8,776 nt of DNA from Abiotrophia defectiva_A. Lineage in GTDB: Bacteria; Bacillota; Bacilli; Lactobacillales; Aerococcaceae. Shown piece after piece: positions 1 through 7,163 of this stretch. A program made the position numbers and the translations under genes. How positions within the stretch are numbered: the first letter of the stretch is position 1; each line of letters begins with the position of its first letter. Under the pieces are notes generated by a model. That model was not told the DNA's origin. It searched no databases and saw only the letters and a list, made by a program, of their open reading frames with translations. The DNA lies in assembly GCA_963546405.1 (NCBI GenBank), contig CAUUNL010000066.1, forward strand, positions 1 to 8,776, read 5' to 3'.

Positions 1-86
1 GTTCATCAAGTTTACCTCGATGACCCTCACATTCTTGGTGTGTCTTTGTTTAGTTCTCAATGTGCTCGCTGTCACCACGTGACAAC
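1..86 (-). other. Probable rRNA operon 5' leader (partial; 16S lies beyond the left edge)
   Basis: Read on the minus strand from the predicted P2 start (G at 86), the transcript opens with an 8-bp hairpin (68-86, loop GTG, one G-U pair). Next comes ATTGAGAACTAAACAAAG (about 45-62), which resembles the TTGAAAACTxAACAA block found ahead of 16S and 23S genes in Firmicutes, where it contains or adjoins the boxA antitermination signal. A second hairpin (3-23; 8-bp stem, loop GTAAA) follows and may belong to the pre-16S processing stalk. No 16S sequence is reached. The rRNA assignment is an inference from the leader-like motif and the tandem promoters just upstream. A tRNA cluster or another highly expressed stable RNA is the alternative. 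Confidence 0.6.
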
Positions 87-92
87 TTTTAT

Positions 93-121
93 ATCATACC
101 ATCCTCTATTTGGGAAGTCAA
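93..121 (-). promoter_or_regulatory. Strong sigma-A promoter, P2 of tandem pair (rrn type)
   Basis: On the minus strand the -35 box TTGACT (121-116) is separated by exactly 17 bases from the -10 box TATGAT (98-93). A likely start is G86, seven bases past the -10, consistent with the GTP start typical of rRNA promoters in Bacillus. Upstream (about 122-165) are two A-tracts of seven, resembling an UP element that binds the RNA polymerase alpha subunit. With the P1 promoter about 94 bases upstream, the layout matches the tandem P1-P2 arrangement of Firmicute rRNA operons. Confidence 0.75.
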
Positions 122-186
122 CACTTTTTTTCGACTTTCTCAAATATTTTTTTGGATAGTTGGTCTGTCATTTTCAGACGAACATT

Positions 187-215
187 AATATATCACGCCA
201 CTTAGTCAGAGTCAA
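187..215 (-). promoter_or_regulatory. Sigma-A promoter, P1 of tandem pair (rrn type)
   Basis: On the minus strand TTGACT (215-210) and TATATT (192-187) are spaced by 17 bases. A start near G179 is plausible. The promoter lies only about 37 bases beyond the terminator that ends the wal operon, so it begins a new unit in the same direction. The region upstream is A/T-rich but partly occupied by that terminator. Confidence 0.65.
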
Positions 216-251
216 GCCCAAATGCTAAGAAATTTTCATAAGTTACAAAAT

Positions 252-283
252 CAAAAAAAGACCGGGACAAAGTCCCAGTCTTT
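252..283 (-). terminator. Rho-independent terminator of the wal operon
   Basis: Minus-strand RNA forms a 12-bp stem (AAAGACUGGGAC with GUCCCGGUCUUU, one G-U pair) closed by a UUU loop, and runs into seven U's (253-259, of which three also pair in the stem). It begins six bases after the TAA of the DUF2207 gene, so it ends that gene and the operon. It separates the operon from the rRNA-type promoters to the left. There is no good T-run on the plus strand, so it appears to work in one direction. Confidence 0.92.
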
Positions 284-289
284 GATTGA

Positions 290-2218
290 TTAGAAGCCAC
301 TTGCGCCGCCACCACCACCGGACCCACCGGAGGAGCCACCACTGAAGCCACCACCGAAACCACCGGAGTTACTACCGGAGTAAGAGTGGTCTTGGCTATA
401 AGCGGAAGCCGAGCTCACATTGGATGAGATGGATTGGCTGAGCACATGGCTGTAGAGGCCTGTATTATAGTACATTGGATAGTAGGTCATACCTTCTACC
501 AATTCTGCTTGAGTGAATTGAACCTTGAGGGCATCCAAGACCTTATCCGCTATCCCAAAGGCAATAGCATAAACTAGGTATTCTTCCCAAAGAGCTAGGG
601 AAGCAATGTCTCGCATATTCATTTGCCCTACATCTTCTAGCATCTTGGCAAAGCCATGCCACTCTTGATAGAGTTGGTCTTCCTCTGCCGTCCGGAGTGG
701 TCGGACAGAGACAGTAATCATAAAGATCACATTAAGGACGATTTCCAAGAGGGCTAGGCCCAGTGCAATCCAACCTACTTGTTGTAGGAAGGGATGATTG
801 GTGGCCATAAAGCCTGCAAAGAGGGCTACTCCACCTAGGATGACATTAAGGATAATGGCCCCAATAGCTTGGAAACGTAGGCTATTATTCTTGTCTCGTG
901 CCGATTCCACTAATTGTGATCCGGCGATGCTAGCACGGCTTTGGAAGTTTTCGTAGGCTGCCAAGCGCTTCTTGGCAAAATGCCGGTTCTTCTTCATGCG
1001 TTTTTCCAAGTCTTCTAGGGTGACACTGGTTTCATCATCTGGGAAGAGGAAGGTCAAGACTGCCCGTTCGTGACCTTGAAGCGGATAGTCGGCTACCTCG
1101 TCAGTTAACTTGGTGACACGCGCGGTCATGGAACTATTGCTGAAGATACCACGATTTTCGCGACGTTCTTCCTCTAATTCCAAATACCCCTTACGGGCTA
1201 AGTCCGCAACTGTTGCTGAGAAGTCATCGGGATTAGGTTCCCCACTAGACCGGAAAACAGCGGAAGTGACCACTGCTGGTGCCGTATGTGAGGGCAAGTT
1301 GTAGTTGTGAATTGGCAATTGAACCGGATTTGGATTCAACTCGCGACGTAACTTAAAGTATTTACGCCAGAGGTGAAAGGGAAGCAAGGACATGAGGATC
1401 ATAGCGCCCCATTGGACCGCGCTAGTGGCATACTTCTGACTTTCATAGGCCTTACGGTCTGCTTCTGCTTGGGCCGCTTCCTTAGATTCAATTTCTTCCT
1501 TCATATTCTGATTGACGACATTGGTATTGTGCGGCGTCAAGGACGTTGGGAAAATGGTATGCACTTCGACAAAGCGATTGGCTGGTGTCCCATTAGACTT
1601 AAGAATCACAACAGAACGCCCATTTTCTTGGCCCAGTTCTACTGTCCCGCTTCCGGTCCCACCATGGGCCCAGGCTTTGAAACTATCCTTATCGGTAATT
1701 TGGCCTGGTGGCAGAATGACCTTGGCAGTAACGTCGGTTTTGAAGTCAACACCTTCCCCAATTAACTTGCGATTGAATTCCGCCGTATCGGCATAGTTGG
1801 TTACGATATGGTTGAGGGTATACTCGGCCACAAAGGTGACCTTCTTATTGCTGACAGGGTAGTAAGCCTTGAAAGTTCTGATGTCGCGGTTGGATTGAAT
1901 GTGGAAGGTTTTAGGCCGCTTGGAGTCCAACTTATCCTCAGTGAACTCCTCTAGCTTGTTGCCATTTTCGACACCGATTTTGTAGGCCCCTAATTCAAAG
2001 CCACCTGTGTCCACCTTGAGGAGGGCACCATTCATGAAACTGGCGTCAAAGACCCATTTCTGGGTGAATTTAACGTTCCCTTCAGCCGTAATTTCGGCAG
2101 TGACATCTTGATTGGTAATCTTATAAGATACTTCGGCAGCACGTATCTGGCTAATAGGTCCCGCAAGCGAGAGCACTAGGGCCATTAATGCTAACCAAAA
2201 GAATGAGCGTCGCTTCAT
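290..2218 (-). CDS. DUF2207-family membrane protein with Gly/Ser-rich tail
   Basis: 642 residues. A signal peptide (1-27/28; basic MKRR, then a hydrophobic stretch, likely cleavage in IRAAEV) leads into an extracytoplasmic beta-rich region (about 29-235) matching the general form of DUF2207 domains. A charged Ala/Glu/Lys stretch (239-262) precedes membrane segment 1 (about 264-283). A cytoplasmic part (about 285-445) contains the patch DDFSATVADLARKGYLELEE. Two more membrane segments follow (about 449-470 and 481-503). Then comes a region with LWEEYLVYAIAFGIADKV (543-560), which I recognise as typical of the family's C-terminal part, and a tail of almost pure Gly/Ser (about 612-642). The length fits the family. 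No catalytic motif is visible and the family's function is unknown. The gene starts 14 bases after walI behind a perfect AGGAGG, with no terminator between, so it is almost certainly the last gene of the wal operon. Function beyond an envelope role cannot be given. Confidence 0.88.
   Translation of the reverse strand: MKRRSFFWLALMALVLSLAGPISQIRAAEVSYKITNQDVTAEITAEGNVKFTQKWVFDASFMNGALLKVDTGGFELGAYKIGVENGNKLEEFTEDKLDSKRPKTFHIQSNRDIRTFKAYYPVSNKKVTFVAEYTLNHIVTNYADTAEFNRKLIGEGVDFKTDVTAKVILPPGQITDKDSFKAWAHGGTGSGTVELGQENGRSVVILKSNGTPANRFVEVHTIFPTSLTPHNTNVVNQNMKEEIESKEAAQAEADRKAYESQKYATSAVQWGAMILMSLLPFHLWRKYFKLRRELNPNPVQLPIHNYNLPSHTAPAVVTSAVFRSSGEPNPDDFSATVADLARKGYLELEEERRENRGIFSNSSMTARVTKLTDEVADYPLQGHERAVLTFLFPDDETSVTLEDLEKRMKKNRHFAKKRLAAYENFQSRASIAGSQLVESARDKNNSLRFQAIGAIILNVILGGVALFAGFMATNHPFLQQVGWIALGLALLEIVLNVIFMITVSVRPLRTAEEDQLYQEWHGFAKMLEDVGQMNMRDIASLALWEEYLVYAIAFGIADKVLDALKVQFTQAELVEGMTYYPMYYNTGLYSHVLSQSISSNVSSASAYSQDHSYSGSNSGGFGGGFSGGSSGGSGGGGGASGF
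293..385 (-). repeat. Low-complexity GGN-rich coding repeat (Gly/Ser tail)
   Basis: The last 31 codons of the DUF2207 gene are mostly glycine and serine codons, seen on the plus strand as irregular repeats of CCACC and CCGGA. The encoded tail alternates GG, SGG and FGGG units and ends in SGF. Such tails are common in DUF2207 proteins, so this is a family trait and not an insertion. The repeats could allow length variation between strains by slippage. Confidence 0.8.
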
Positions 2219-2226
2219 CTTATTTT

Positions 2227-2232
2227 CCTCCT
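2227..2232 (-). promoter_or_regulatory. Perfect ribosome binding site of the DUF2207 gene
   Basis: AGGAGG lies directly after the walI stop codon, eight bases before the ATG at 2218. It fixes the start, and it suggests the last gene of the operon is translated independently and well, unlike walH and walI, which rely on overlapping stop/start codons. Confidence 0.88.
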
Positions 2233-3087
2233 TTATGGTGTGGTAACAGCTGTATTAGGCTTGGTCACTACTTGGTGTTCCACTGCGTCGACCAAGACGG
2301 TACGTGTACTTGCTTCATCTTGACTATAGGTAATCTCCCAAACGGGCGTATAGACATCAAAGTCCTGCAAATTAACCGTACGATAGTAACCTAGGCTAAT
2401 TTGTTGGATGGTCGAGCCATCCGGAATGTAGGTATCGACCCGTTTCTCTAAAAGGTTGAGCGCATCTTTGATACTAATAAGAGAGATAGGTTGATCTAAG
2501 ACCTTGAAGTCGCTTTGGTAGGTCTGAGTATATTCACGCAGCTGAAATTCCGCGTTAAAACTCAGGCGTAATTCTGACGTGCCATCAACCACAGGATAGC
2601 CATCATAGGCGACCATATAGAAGGTCAAAGTCCGTGTTTCCGGACTGTAAGACCAGACCGTATACTCTGCGCCTCGAACAAAATACTCTGGCCGATCCAA
2701 GAAATTATGGCGAATAGCTTCGACTTGTTCTTGGTTAAGAGTTTGGGTGTCACGACCCAGTCCCACCCCTAAGTCCAAGGGTTGATCAAAAGTGGACTGT
2801 AAAACACCATTATTATATCGAGCAGTTTGTTTTTGGAGCGTGCTACGTTCCTTATCTAGGACTTGGCTAGTCTCTGCCTTGACGATTGGTAATTGATAAC
2901 TCTCGTTAGATAAGGTCTGGTTGATTTTAATATTACGATTTTTGAGCTTAGTTTCAATGCTGACGTTGCTTTCTACGCTATTGTTGATCTGTCTTACCTG
3001 CTGCTTAGTAATTAAGGTAAAGGCCAAATAAGCATCAAAGAAGATAAAGAAGACTAAGAGTAAAATCTGGGTTCGTTTAAAATCCAT
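2233..3087 (-). CDS. walI: WalI (YycI), membrane regulator of WalRK
   Basis: 284 residues. The start MDFKRTQILLLVFFIFFDAYL forms one N-terminal membrane anchor (about 7-25) very like YycI proteins, followed by an extracytoplasmic YycI domain. The motif VYTPVWEITY (about 246-255) near the C-terminus resembles the conserved end of the family. In Bacillus and Staphylococcus, YycI and YycH form a membrane complex with the sensor kinase WalK. They restrain it in Bacillus, while in S. aureus they are reported to activate it. The ATG shares one base with the walH stop (TAATG), which implies coupled translation. A GGGGG-rich ribosome binding site lies upstream within walH. Length is normal. Identification rests on the N-terminus, the operon position and the general form, since sequence conservation in this family is low. 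Confidence 0.93.
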   Translation of the reverse strand: MDFKRTQILLLVFFIFFDAYLAFTLITKQQVRQINNSVESNVSIETKLKNRNIKINQTLSNESYQLPIVKAETSQVLDKERSTLQKQTARYNNGVLQSTFDQPLDLGVGLGRDTQTLNQEQVEAIRHNFLDRPEYFVRGAEYTVWSYSPETRTLTFYMVAYDGYPVVDGTSELRLSFNAEFQLREYTQTYQSDFKVLDQPISLISIKDALNLLEKRVDTYIPDGSTIQQISLGYYRTVNLQDFDVYTPVWEITYSQDEASTRTVLVDAVEHQVVTKPNTAVTTP

Positions 3088-4496
3088 TATTCTTGGCCCC
3101 CTTCACTTAGGGTGTTCTCTTCAGTAAGACTTGAACCATCACTCGACACTAGGTCAGAGCTGCTAGCTTCCTGGTTATTACGCAACTCACCACGATTAAG
3201 TCGGTCTAATGAAATATAGCGCCCTTTGTACTCGACATAATACTTAGGAAGGAAGGTCACCAATTGGAAGTTCTCCATATTGGCCTGCCATTCGTAGGCG
3301 ACAAAAATGCGTTCTAAATCCGTTGTCGCTAACCCCTGTTCATGGAGTTGGGAGACCAGACTGCTTGCAGCATCAAGCGAGGTGGATACACTCTTATCTT
3401 CTATATGAGAACGCAGGCTCAGGAAGGTCCCTGAAAAACGCGTTACCTTAGGAGATAGATTAAATTGTAAGCCTAGATAATATGGCGAAGCATCCGACAT
3501 GAGCGGATAACCTTCCAAATAACGCTGATAGTAGAGAGTATTGGTGTTGGTATTGGTCGTCAGGCGTATTCCTTGCGTCCAAATACCATATTTCCTCATT
3601 TCCGCAAAAGAATCCATGATGGCTTGGTCGCGATTGACAGCATTGCGGTTCTGGCTAGCTTCACTTCGCGCAGTATAGACGTGACTATCAGAGTTGACAT
3701 CTAGCTCCAAGTCCAGGGTCTTATATTTTTTCTCCCCACTCTCACCGCTATCGGTAATGGAGTAGTTGTCCGAACCGAAGAAGAGACCAATCAGATTGGC
3801 TTCTGATTCTTTCTTAAGGGTATAGACCTGACTTGGCAGACTAAAGGCTTCGGTCCGAATCAAGGCCTTGCCCTTGGCCAAAGGCACTTGCGACATGGCG
3901 GTCCAAGAAGTGACATCCTGGGTCACCGTCTGATAGAGGCTGGCAAAGTCCCAACCATTGAGGGGCACCCGGACATAGGTCTCATCGACCTGATTTACTA
4001 AGTAGAGAGCCTGGGGCTCCTCTTTCAAGAGCCAGATTTGGTCAGCTTCAAAATCGAGTGGCGGGCCGTCCTTAGACTTGAACCATTGTCCCCACAAGGA
4101 GACTGGCAAACGGTCAGCAAAACGCAGAATCAAACGAGGACTGGTCGACATGCTGGCAAAAGTCGTTGAAGACTCTACCACACCAAAGTCGCCCCCTAGT
4201 TCGCTCGGCGTCTGAGCCAAGGCCGCTGTCACCTGGTCCAGATGACTGGCACTAGCCTCCCAGTAACCGCCTGCTTCATAGGCATCTAGGGCAACAGGGG
4301 CTAGCACATCGGTTAACTTCATGCCGGCTACTTGGCGATTGAGACTGTCCACTTGCTCATTACGAACGGTTTGTTGTGGTGTTTGCGAATTAGCACCATA
4401 GAGAAAATCAGGGTTGGTTAAAAGCAACCAGGAAAGGACCCCGCTGGTTAGGACAGCCAGAATTAAAGTAATAGGAATAAAGAGACGGCGAATCAT
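3087..4496 (-). CDS. walH: WalH (YycH), membrane regulator of WalRK
   Basis: 469 residues from the ATG at 4496. An N-terminal membrane anchor (about 6-27) ends in the LLLTNP motif typical of YycH. A large extracytoplasmic YycH region follows, with little to recognise by eye beyond family-like patches. The last 30 residues are rich in Ser, Glu and Asp and probably disordered. YycH acts with WalI outside or in the membrane to adjust WalK activity. I chose the ATG that overlaps the walK stop by one base (TGATG). A TTG one codon upstream (4499) could add one residue but is less likely. A GA-rich ribosome binding site (AAGGGTGGG) lies in the walK end. Both junctions (walK/walH and walH/walI) point to translation as a coupled block. 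Confidence 0.94.
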   Translation of the reverse strand: MIRRLFIPITLILAVLTSGVLSWLLLTNPDFLYGANSQTPQQTVRNEQVDSLNRQVAGMKLTDVLAPVALDAYEAGGYWEASASHLDQVTAALAQTPSELGGDFGVVESSTTFASMSTSPRLILRFADRLPVSLWGQWFKSKDGPPLDFEADQIWLLKEEPQALYLVNQVDETYVRVPLNGWDFASLYQTVTQDVTSWTAMSQVPLAKGKALIRTEAFSLPSQVYTLKKESEANLIGLFFGSDNYSITDSGESGEKKYKTLDLELDVNSDSHVYTARSEASQNRNAVNRDQAIMDSFAEMRKYGIWTQGIRLTTNTNTNTLYYQRYLEGYPLMSDASPYYLGLQFNLSPKVTRFSGTFLSLRSHIEDKSVSTSLDAASSLVSQLHEQGLATTDLERIFVAYEWQANMENFQLVTFLPKYYVEYKGRYISLDRLNRGELRNNQEASSSDLVSSDGSSLTEENTLSEGGQE

Positions 4497-6346
4497 CAAT
4501 CATCCCACCCTTCATCATCAAAGTCCATCTGCAGATAAGGGAGATCAAAGCCAAAGGTCGAGCCTTTGCCTTCCACACTGGTCGCCCAGATTTTCCCACC
4601 ATGCAGTTCAATGATTTCCTTGGAAATAGCCAGACCAAGCCCTGTCCCCCCCTGCTCACGTGACCGTGCCTTATCAACACGGTAGAAGCGTTGGAAGAGA
4701 TGTGGGATATCCTTCTGCGGAATCCCTAGCCCCTGGTCCTTAATGGACAAGTGGACATGGGAATGGGAGTCTTCAATCTTAACGACGATGACACCCCCAT
4801 CAGGAGAATACTTGATGGCGTTGTTTAAGATATTATCAATTACTTGGGTCACGCGGTCCTGGTCAATTTCCAGGTAGATTTCCCGTGAGGTGAAATCCCG
4901 CTTAAGCTTGAATTTTTTCTGGTCAGGATTCTGTTCCAACATAAATTCAAAGCGATCCAGAATATGACTGACCATGCGCTTAAAGTCGATGTATTCTAGG
5001 TTAAGTTTATACTGACCTTCATGAATCTTGGATAGATCCAGCAGGTTACCAATCATCCGCATCATACGGTCGGTTTCCAACTGAATGACATTGAGGAACT
5101 GCGGTGCAATGACCTGGTCCTGCCAAGCCCCTTCGCGCAGGGCTTCGGTATAGGACTTAATAGAAGTCAGAGGTGTCCGCAATTCGTGGGAGACGTTGGA
5201 GACAAAATCCCGCCGTTCTTGCTCAGTCTTCTCTTGTTCGGTGACGTCAGTTAAGACACAGACAACCCCGGTAACGAAGCCGGTCTCACGGCGGATAACC
5301 GAGAATTCCCCCTTAAGGATGGAGTACTCCCCATGGTCTACCCAATCCATGAGGATTTCCCGGTCATCACCTAGCAAGTCGGTCAAGGTATATTGATCCT
5401 TGAGCCGCAAGAGGCGAATAATGGAAATCCCGATGGCGGATTGTTGGTCGATACCCAAGAGTTGCAGGGCGCGCTCATTGACCAGCAGGACATTACCGCG
5501 CCGGTCGGTCGCAATCACCCCGTCGGTCATATAACGGAGAATCCCGTCCAAACGTTGACGTTCGGATTCAATCAATTCTTGGGAGTCCTTAACCTTAACC
5601 GATAATTCATTAAGGGTCTTGGCTAGTTCACCCAACTCGTCATTACCAAAAATCTTGGCCGGGTAGTTATAAATCCCCTCCGAAATCCGCAGGGCTTGTT
5701 GACGCATGTTTTCAATGGGCAGGGTTAAACCTTGAGAGAGCACCAAGGCTAGGATAAAGCTCCCCACAATGGCAATCACAGCCGATTGGATGAAGACACT
5801 CATGACACTCTGGGTCTGTTCATAGACCCGGTTCATATTGGCCGTTACCCGGACCGCCCCTACCACCGTATTATTCGACTGACTCAAAATGGGCTTAATC
5901 GTGGTGTAGGTATGACGCTTGTTATTGACATCATACTCTGAAAACTTAGAAGAGCGTTGGCTAACCAACGCTTCCCTCACATTATTATCATTGGTCTTGG
6001 CCAGTGCTTCTGACTGGTCCAAGGCGTTATTTGACGCGATAATTCCATCCTTGGTATTGATGATTTGGATACGGGTCAAATTACTATTTGAGAAGGTGTC
6101 AATGACCTGAGTCAGACGGGCGCGTTCATCCGTCTCACTCAAGCGTTCTTCTAAGATTGGCGTCACATTGTTAACCAAGAACTCTACCTGGGTATCGATT
6201 TGATCCTGGTAGTTCTTGAGCGTACGGCTCTCGTATTGGTTAACGAAGTAGACCCCCACGAATTGGAAAGCAATCAGCAGAATAATAATGATTTGAATCG
6301 GAATTTTAAAATGGATCGATTGAAATAATCGTCTGATTCGCTTCAT
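4496..6346 (-). CDS. walK: WalK (YycG/VicK) sensor histidine kinase
   Basis: 616 residues. Two membrane segments (about 13-35 and 182-204) enclose an extracellular sensing domain of about 145 residues with the PAS/Cache-like form of WalK. Then come HAMP (about 205-257), a cytoplasmic PAS domain (about 263-370), and a HisKA domain whose H-box FVSNVSHELRTPLTS carries the phospho-accepting His387. The ATP-binding domain (about 490-603) has an N-box near NILNNAIKYS (505-514), G1 DQGLGIP, an F-box LFQRFYRVD, and G2 GGTGLGLAI. The acidic C-terminus EGWDD is like other WalK proteins. The kinase controls WalR according to cell-wall state and is usually essential. The two histidines of the zinc site described in S. 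aureus WalK PAS are replaced here by Tyr272 and Thr366. The walR stop codon overlaps the AGGA-like ribosome binding site, and the gap to walR is 13 bases. Confidence 0.98.
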   Translation of the reverse strand: MKRIRRLFQSIHFKIPIQIIIILLIAFQFVGVYFVNQYESRTLKNYQDQIDTQVEFLVNNVTPILEERLSETDERARLTQVIDTFSNSNLTRIQIINTKDGIIASNNALDQSEALAKTNDNNVREALVSQRSSKFSEYDVNNKRHTYTTIKPILSQSNNTVVGAVRVTANMNRVYEQTQSVMSVFIQSAVIAIVGSFILALVLSQGLTLPIENMRQQALRISEGIYNYPAKIFGNDELGELAKTLNELSVKVKDSQELIESERQRLDGILRYMTDGVIATDRRGNVLLVNERALQLLGIDQQSAIGISIIRLLRLKDQYTLTDLLGDDREILMDWVDHGEYSILKGEFSVIRRETGFVTGVVCVLTDVTEQEKTEQERRDFVSNVSHELRTPLTSIKSYTEALREGAWQDQVIAPQFLNVIQLETDRMMRMIGNLLDLSKIHEGQYKLNLEYIDFKRMVSHILDRFEFMLEQNPDQKKFKLKRDFTSREIYLEIDQDRVTQVIDNILNNAIKYSPDGGVIVVKIEDSHSHVHLSIKDQGLGIPQKDIPHLFQRFYRVDKARSREQGGTGLGLAISKEIIELHGGKIWATSVEGKGSTFGFDLPYLQMDFDDEGWDD

Positions 6347-6359
6347 ATGCTAGAACTTC

Positions 6360-7064
6360 CTATTCTTGATCTGGATTCTTCAAGAGGTAGCCGACCCCAC
6401 GACGAGTCACAATATAAGTTGGGTGGCTTGGAATATCTTCAATTTTCTCCCGCAGACGACGGATGGTCACGTCGACCGTCCGCACATCCCCAAAGTAATC
6501 ATAATCCCAAACAGTCTCAAGGAGATGTTCACGGGTCATGACTTGGCCAATGTGGCGGGCCAGGTAGTGGAGTAATTCGAACTCCCGGTGGGTCAGTTCA
6601 ATTTCTTCCCCGTGCTTGGAGATAATGTAGGCATCTTGGTGAATGACCAGATCCCCTACTACAATCTCGTTTTTGTTGACTTCTTGTGGCTCAGGTTCCT
6701 TGACTAGATTGCGACGTAAGTTAGCCTTAACGCGGGCAATGAGTTCACGGTTAGAGAATGGCTTGGTGACATAGTCATCCGCCCCTAACTCTAAACCTAA
6801 GACCTTGTCAATCTCTGAATCTTTGGCGGTTAACATGATAACAGGCACAGCGGATTGTTTGCGAATTTCACGACAAACTTCTAAACCGTCCATCTTTGGT
6901 AACATGAGGTCTAAAATCACTAAGTCTGGTTGACTCTTCTCGAATACCTCTAATGCTTGTTCACCATCATAAGCTTTTTCAATGGCATAGCCTTCGTTTT
7001 CTAAGTTAAAAGAAATAATATCAGAGATTGGCTTTTCATCATCTACGACTAGAATCTTTTTCAT
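6360..7064 (-). CDS. walR: WalR (YycF/VicR) response regulator
   Basis: 234 residues, OmpR/PhoB type. The receiver domain (1-118) shows the acidic pair D8-D9, phospho-accepting Asp52 in VILDLMLPKMDG, Thr79 and Lys101. Thr100 in YVTKPFS corresponds to the threonine that Ser/Thr kinases modify in S. aureus WalR. The winged-helix DNA-binding domain (about 134-230) carries the recognition helix RTVDVTIRRLREKIE. WalR controls peptidoglycan hydrolase and wall-turnover genes through TGTWAH-N5-TGTWAH sites. I chose the ATG at 7064, giving MKKILVVDDEKPISD as in other WalR proteins, with the AGAAAGG ribosome binding site nine bases upstream. An in-frame ATG at 7073 would add MNH but abuts that site with no spacing. 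It is the first gene of the wal operon. Confidence 0.97.
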   Translation of the reverse strand: MKKILVVDDEKPISDIISFNLENEGYAIEKAYDGEQALEVFEKSQPDLVILDLMLPKMDGLEVCREIRKQSAVPVIMLTAKDSEIDKVLGLELGADDYVTKPFSNRELIARVKANLRRNLVKEPEPQEVNKNEIVVGDLVIHQDAYIISKHGEEIELTHREFELLHYLARHIGQVMTREHLLETVWDYDYFGDVRTVDVTIRRLREKIEDIPSHPTYIVTRRGVGYLLKNPDQE

Positions 7065-7072
7065 ATGGTTCA

Positions 7073-7080
7073 TCCTTTCT
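7073..7080 (-). promoter_or_regulatory. Ribosome binding site that decides the walR start
   Basis: AGAAAGGA on the minus strand directly touches or overlaps the ATG at 7073 but lies eight to nine bases before the ATG at 7064. The second spacing is the workable one, so translation most likely begins at 7064. Confidence 0.75.
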
Positions 7081-7103
7081 CATGACGTTCTAGGTTCAAA
7101 TGG

Positions 7104-7128
7104 GTGAGCCTTCCCCTTAAGGTCTCAC
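7104..7128 (-). promoter_or_regulatory. Hairpin in the walR 5' leader
   Basis: Minus-strand RNA between the TATAAT box and walR can pair GUGAG-CCUU (7128-7119, with one bulged A at 7123) with AAGG-CUCAC (7112-7104) around the loop AAGGGG. It begins at or just after the predicted transcription start, so it would cap the 5' end of the operon mRNA. It has no U-run and is not a terminator. A role in mRNA stability or post-transcriptional control is possible. It does not match any riboswitch I know. Confidence 0.5.
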
Positions 7129-7134
7129 TCCTTT

Positions 7135-7163
7135 ATTATAGCGGGTTTTGCGGGAATATTAAA
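7135..7163 (-). promoter_or_regulatory. Probable wal operon promoter
   Basis: A perfect TATAAT -10 box (7140-7135) lies about 70 bases before walR. The -35 region is weak: TTTAAT at 17-base or TTAATA at 16-base spacing. A start around 7129 would leave a leader of about 65 bases. The weak -35 fits a moderate or activator-dependent promoter. No convincing WalR site is visible around it. A consensus TTGACA further upstream (7195-7190) has no matching -10 box at a normal distance. Confidence 0.6.

Noticed and set aside
293..385. Gly/Ser-rich tail as evidence of a fusion or a secreted structural protein
   Set aside because: Such tails are common at the C-terminus of DUF2207 proteins, and the frame runs through without a break.
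1373..1765. Plus-strand open frame of 130 codons opposite the DUF2207 gene
   Set aside because: It is antisense to a well-supported gene, has no family-like motif, and no ribosome binding site is evident. The other short plus-strand frames are rejected for the same reason.
4497..4499. TTG one codon upstream as the walH start
   Set aside because: The ATG at 4496 forms the usual TGATG overlap and is a stronger start. Using TTG would change only one residue.
4408..4680. Minus-strand open frame of 90 codons across the walK/walH junction
   Set aside because: It lies in another frame inside the HATPase end of walK, and the overlapping gene is certain.
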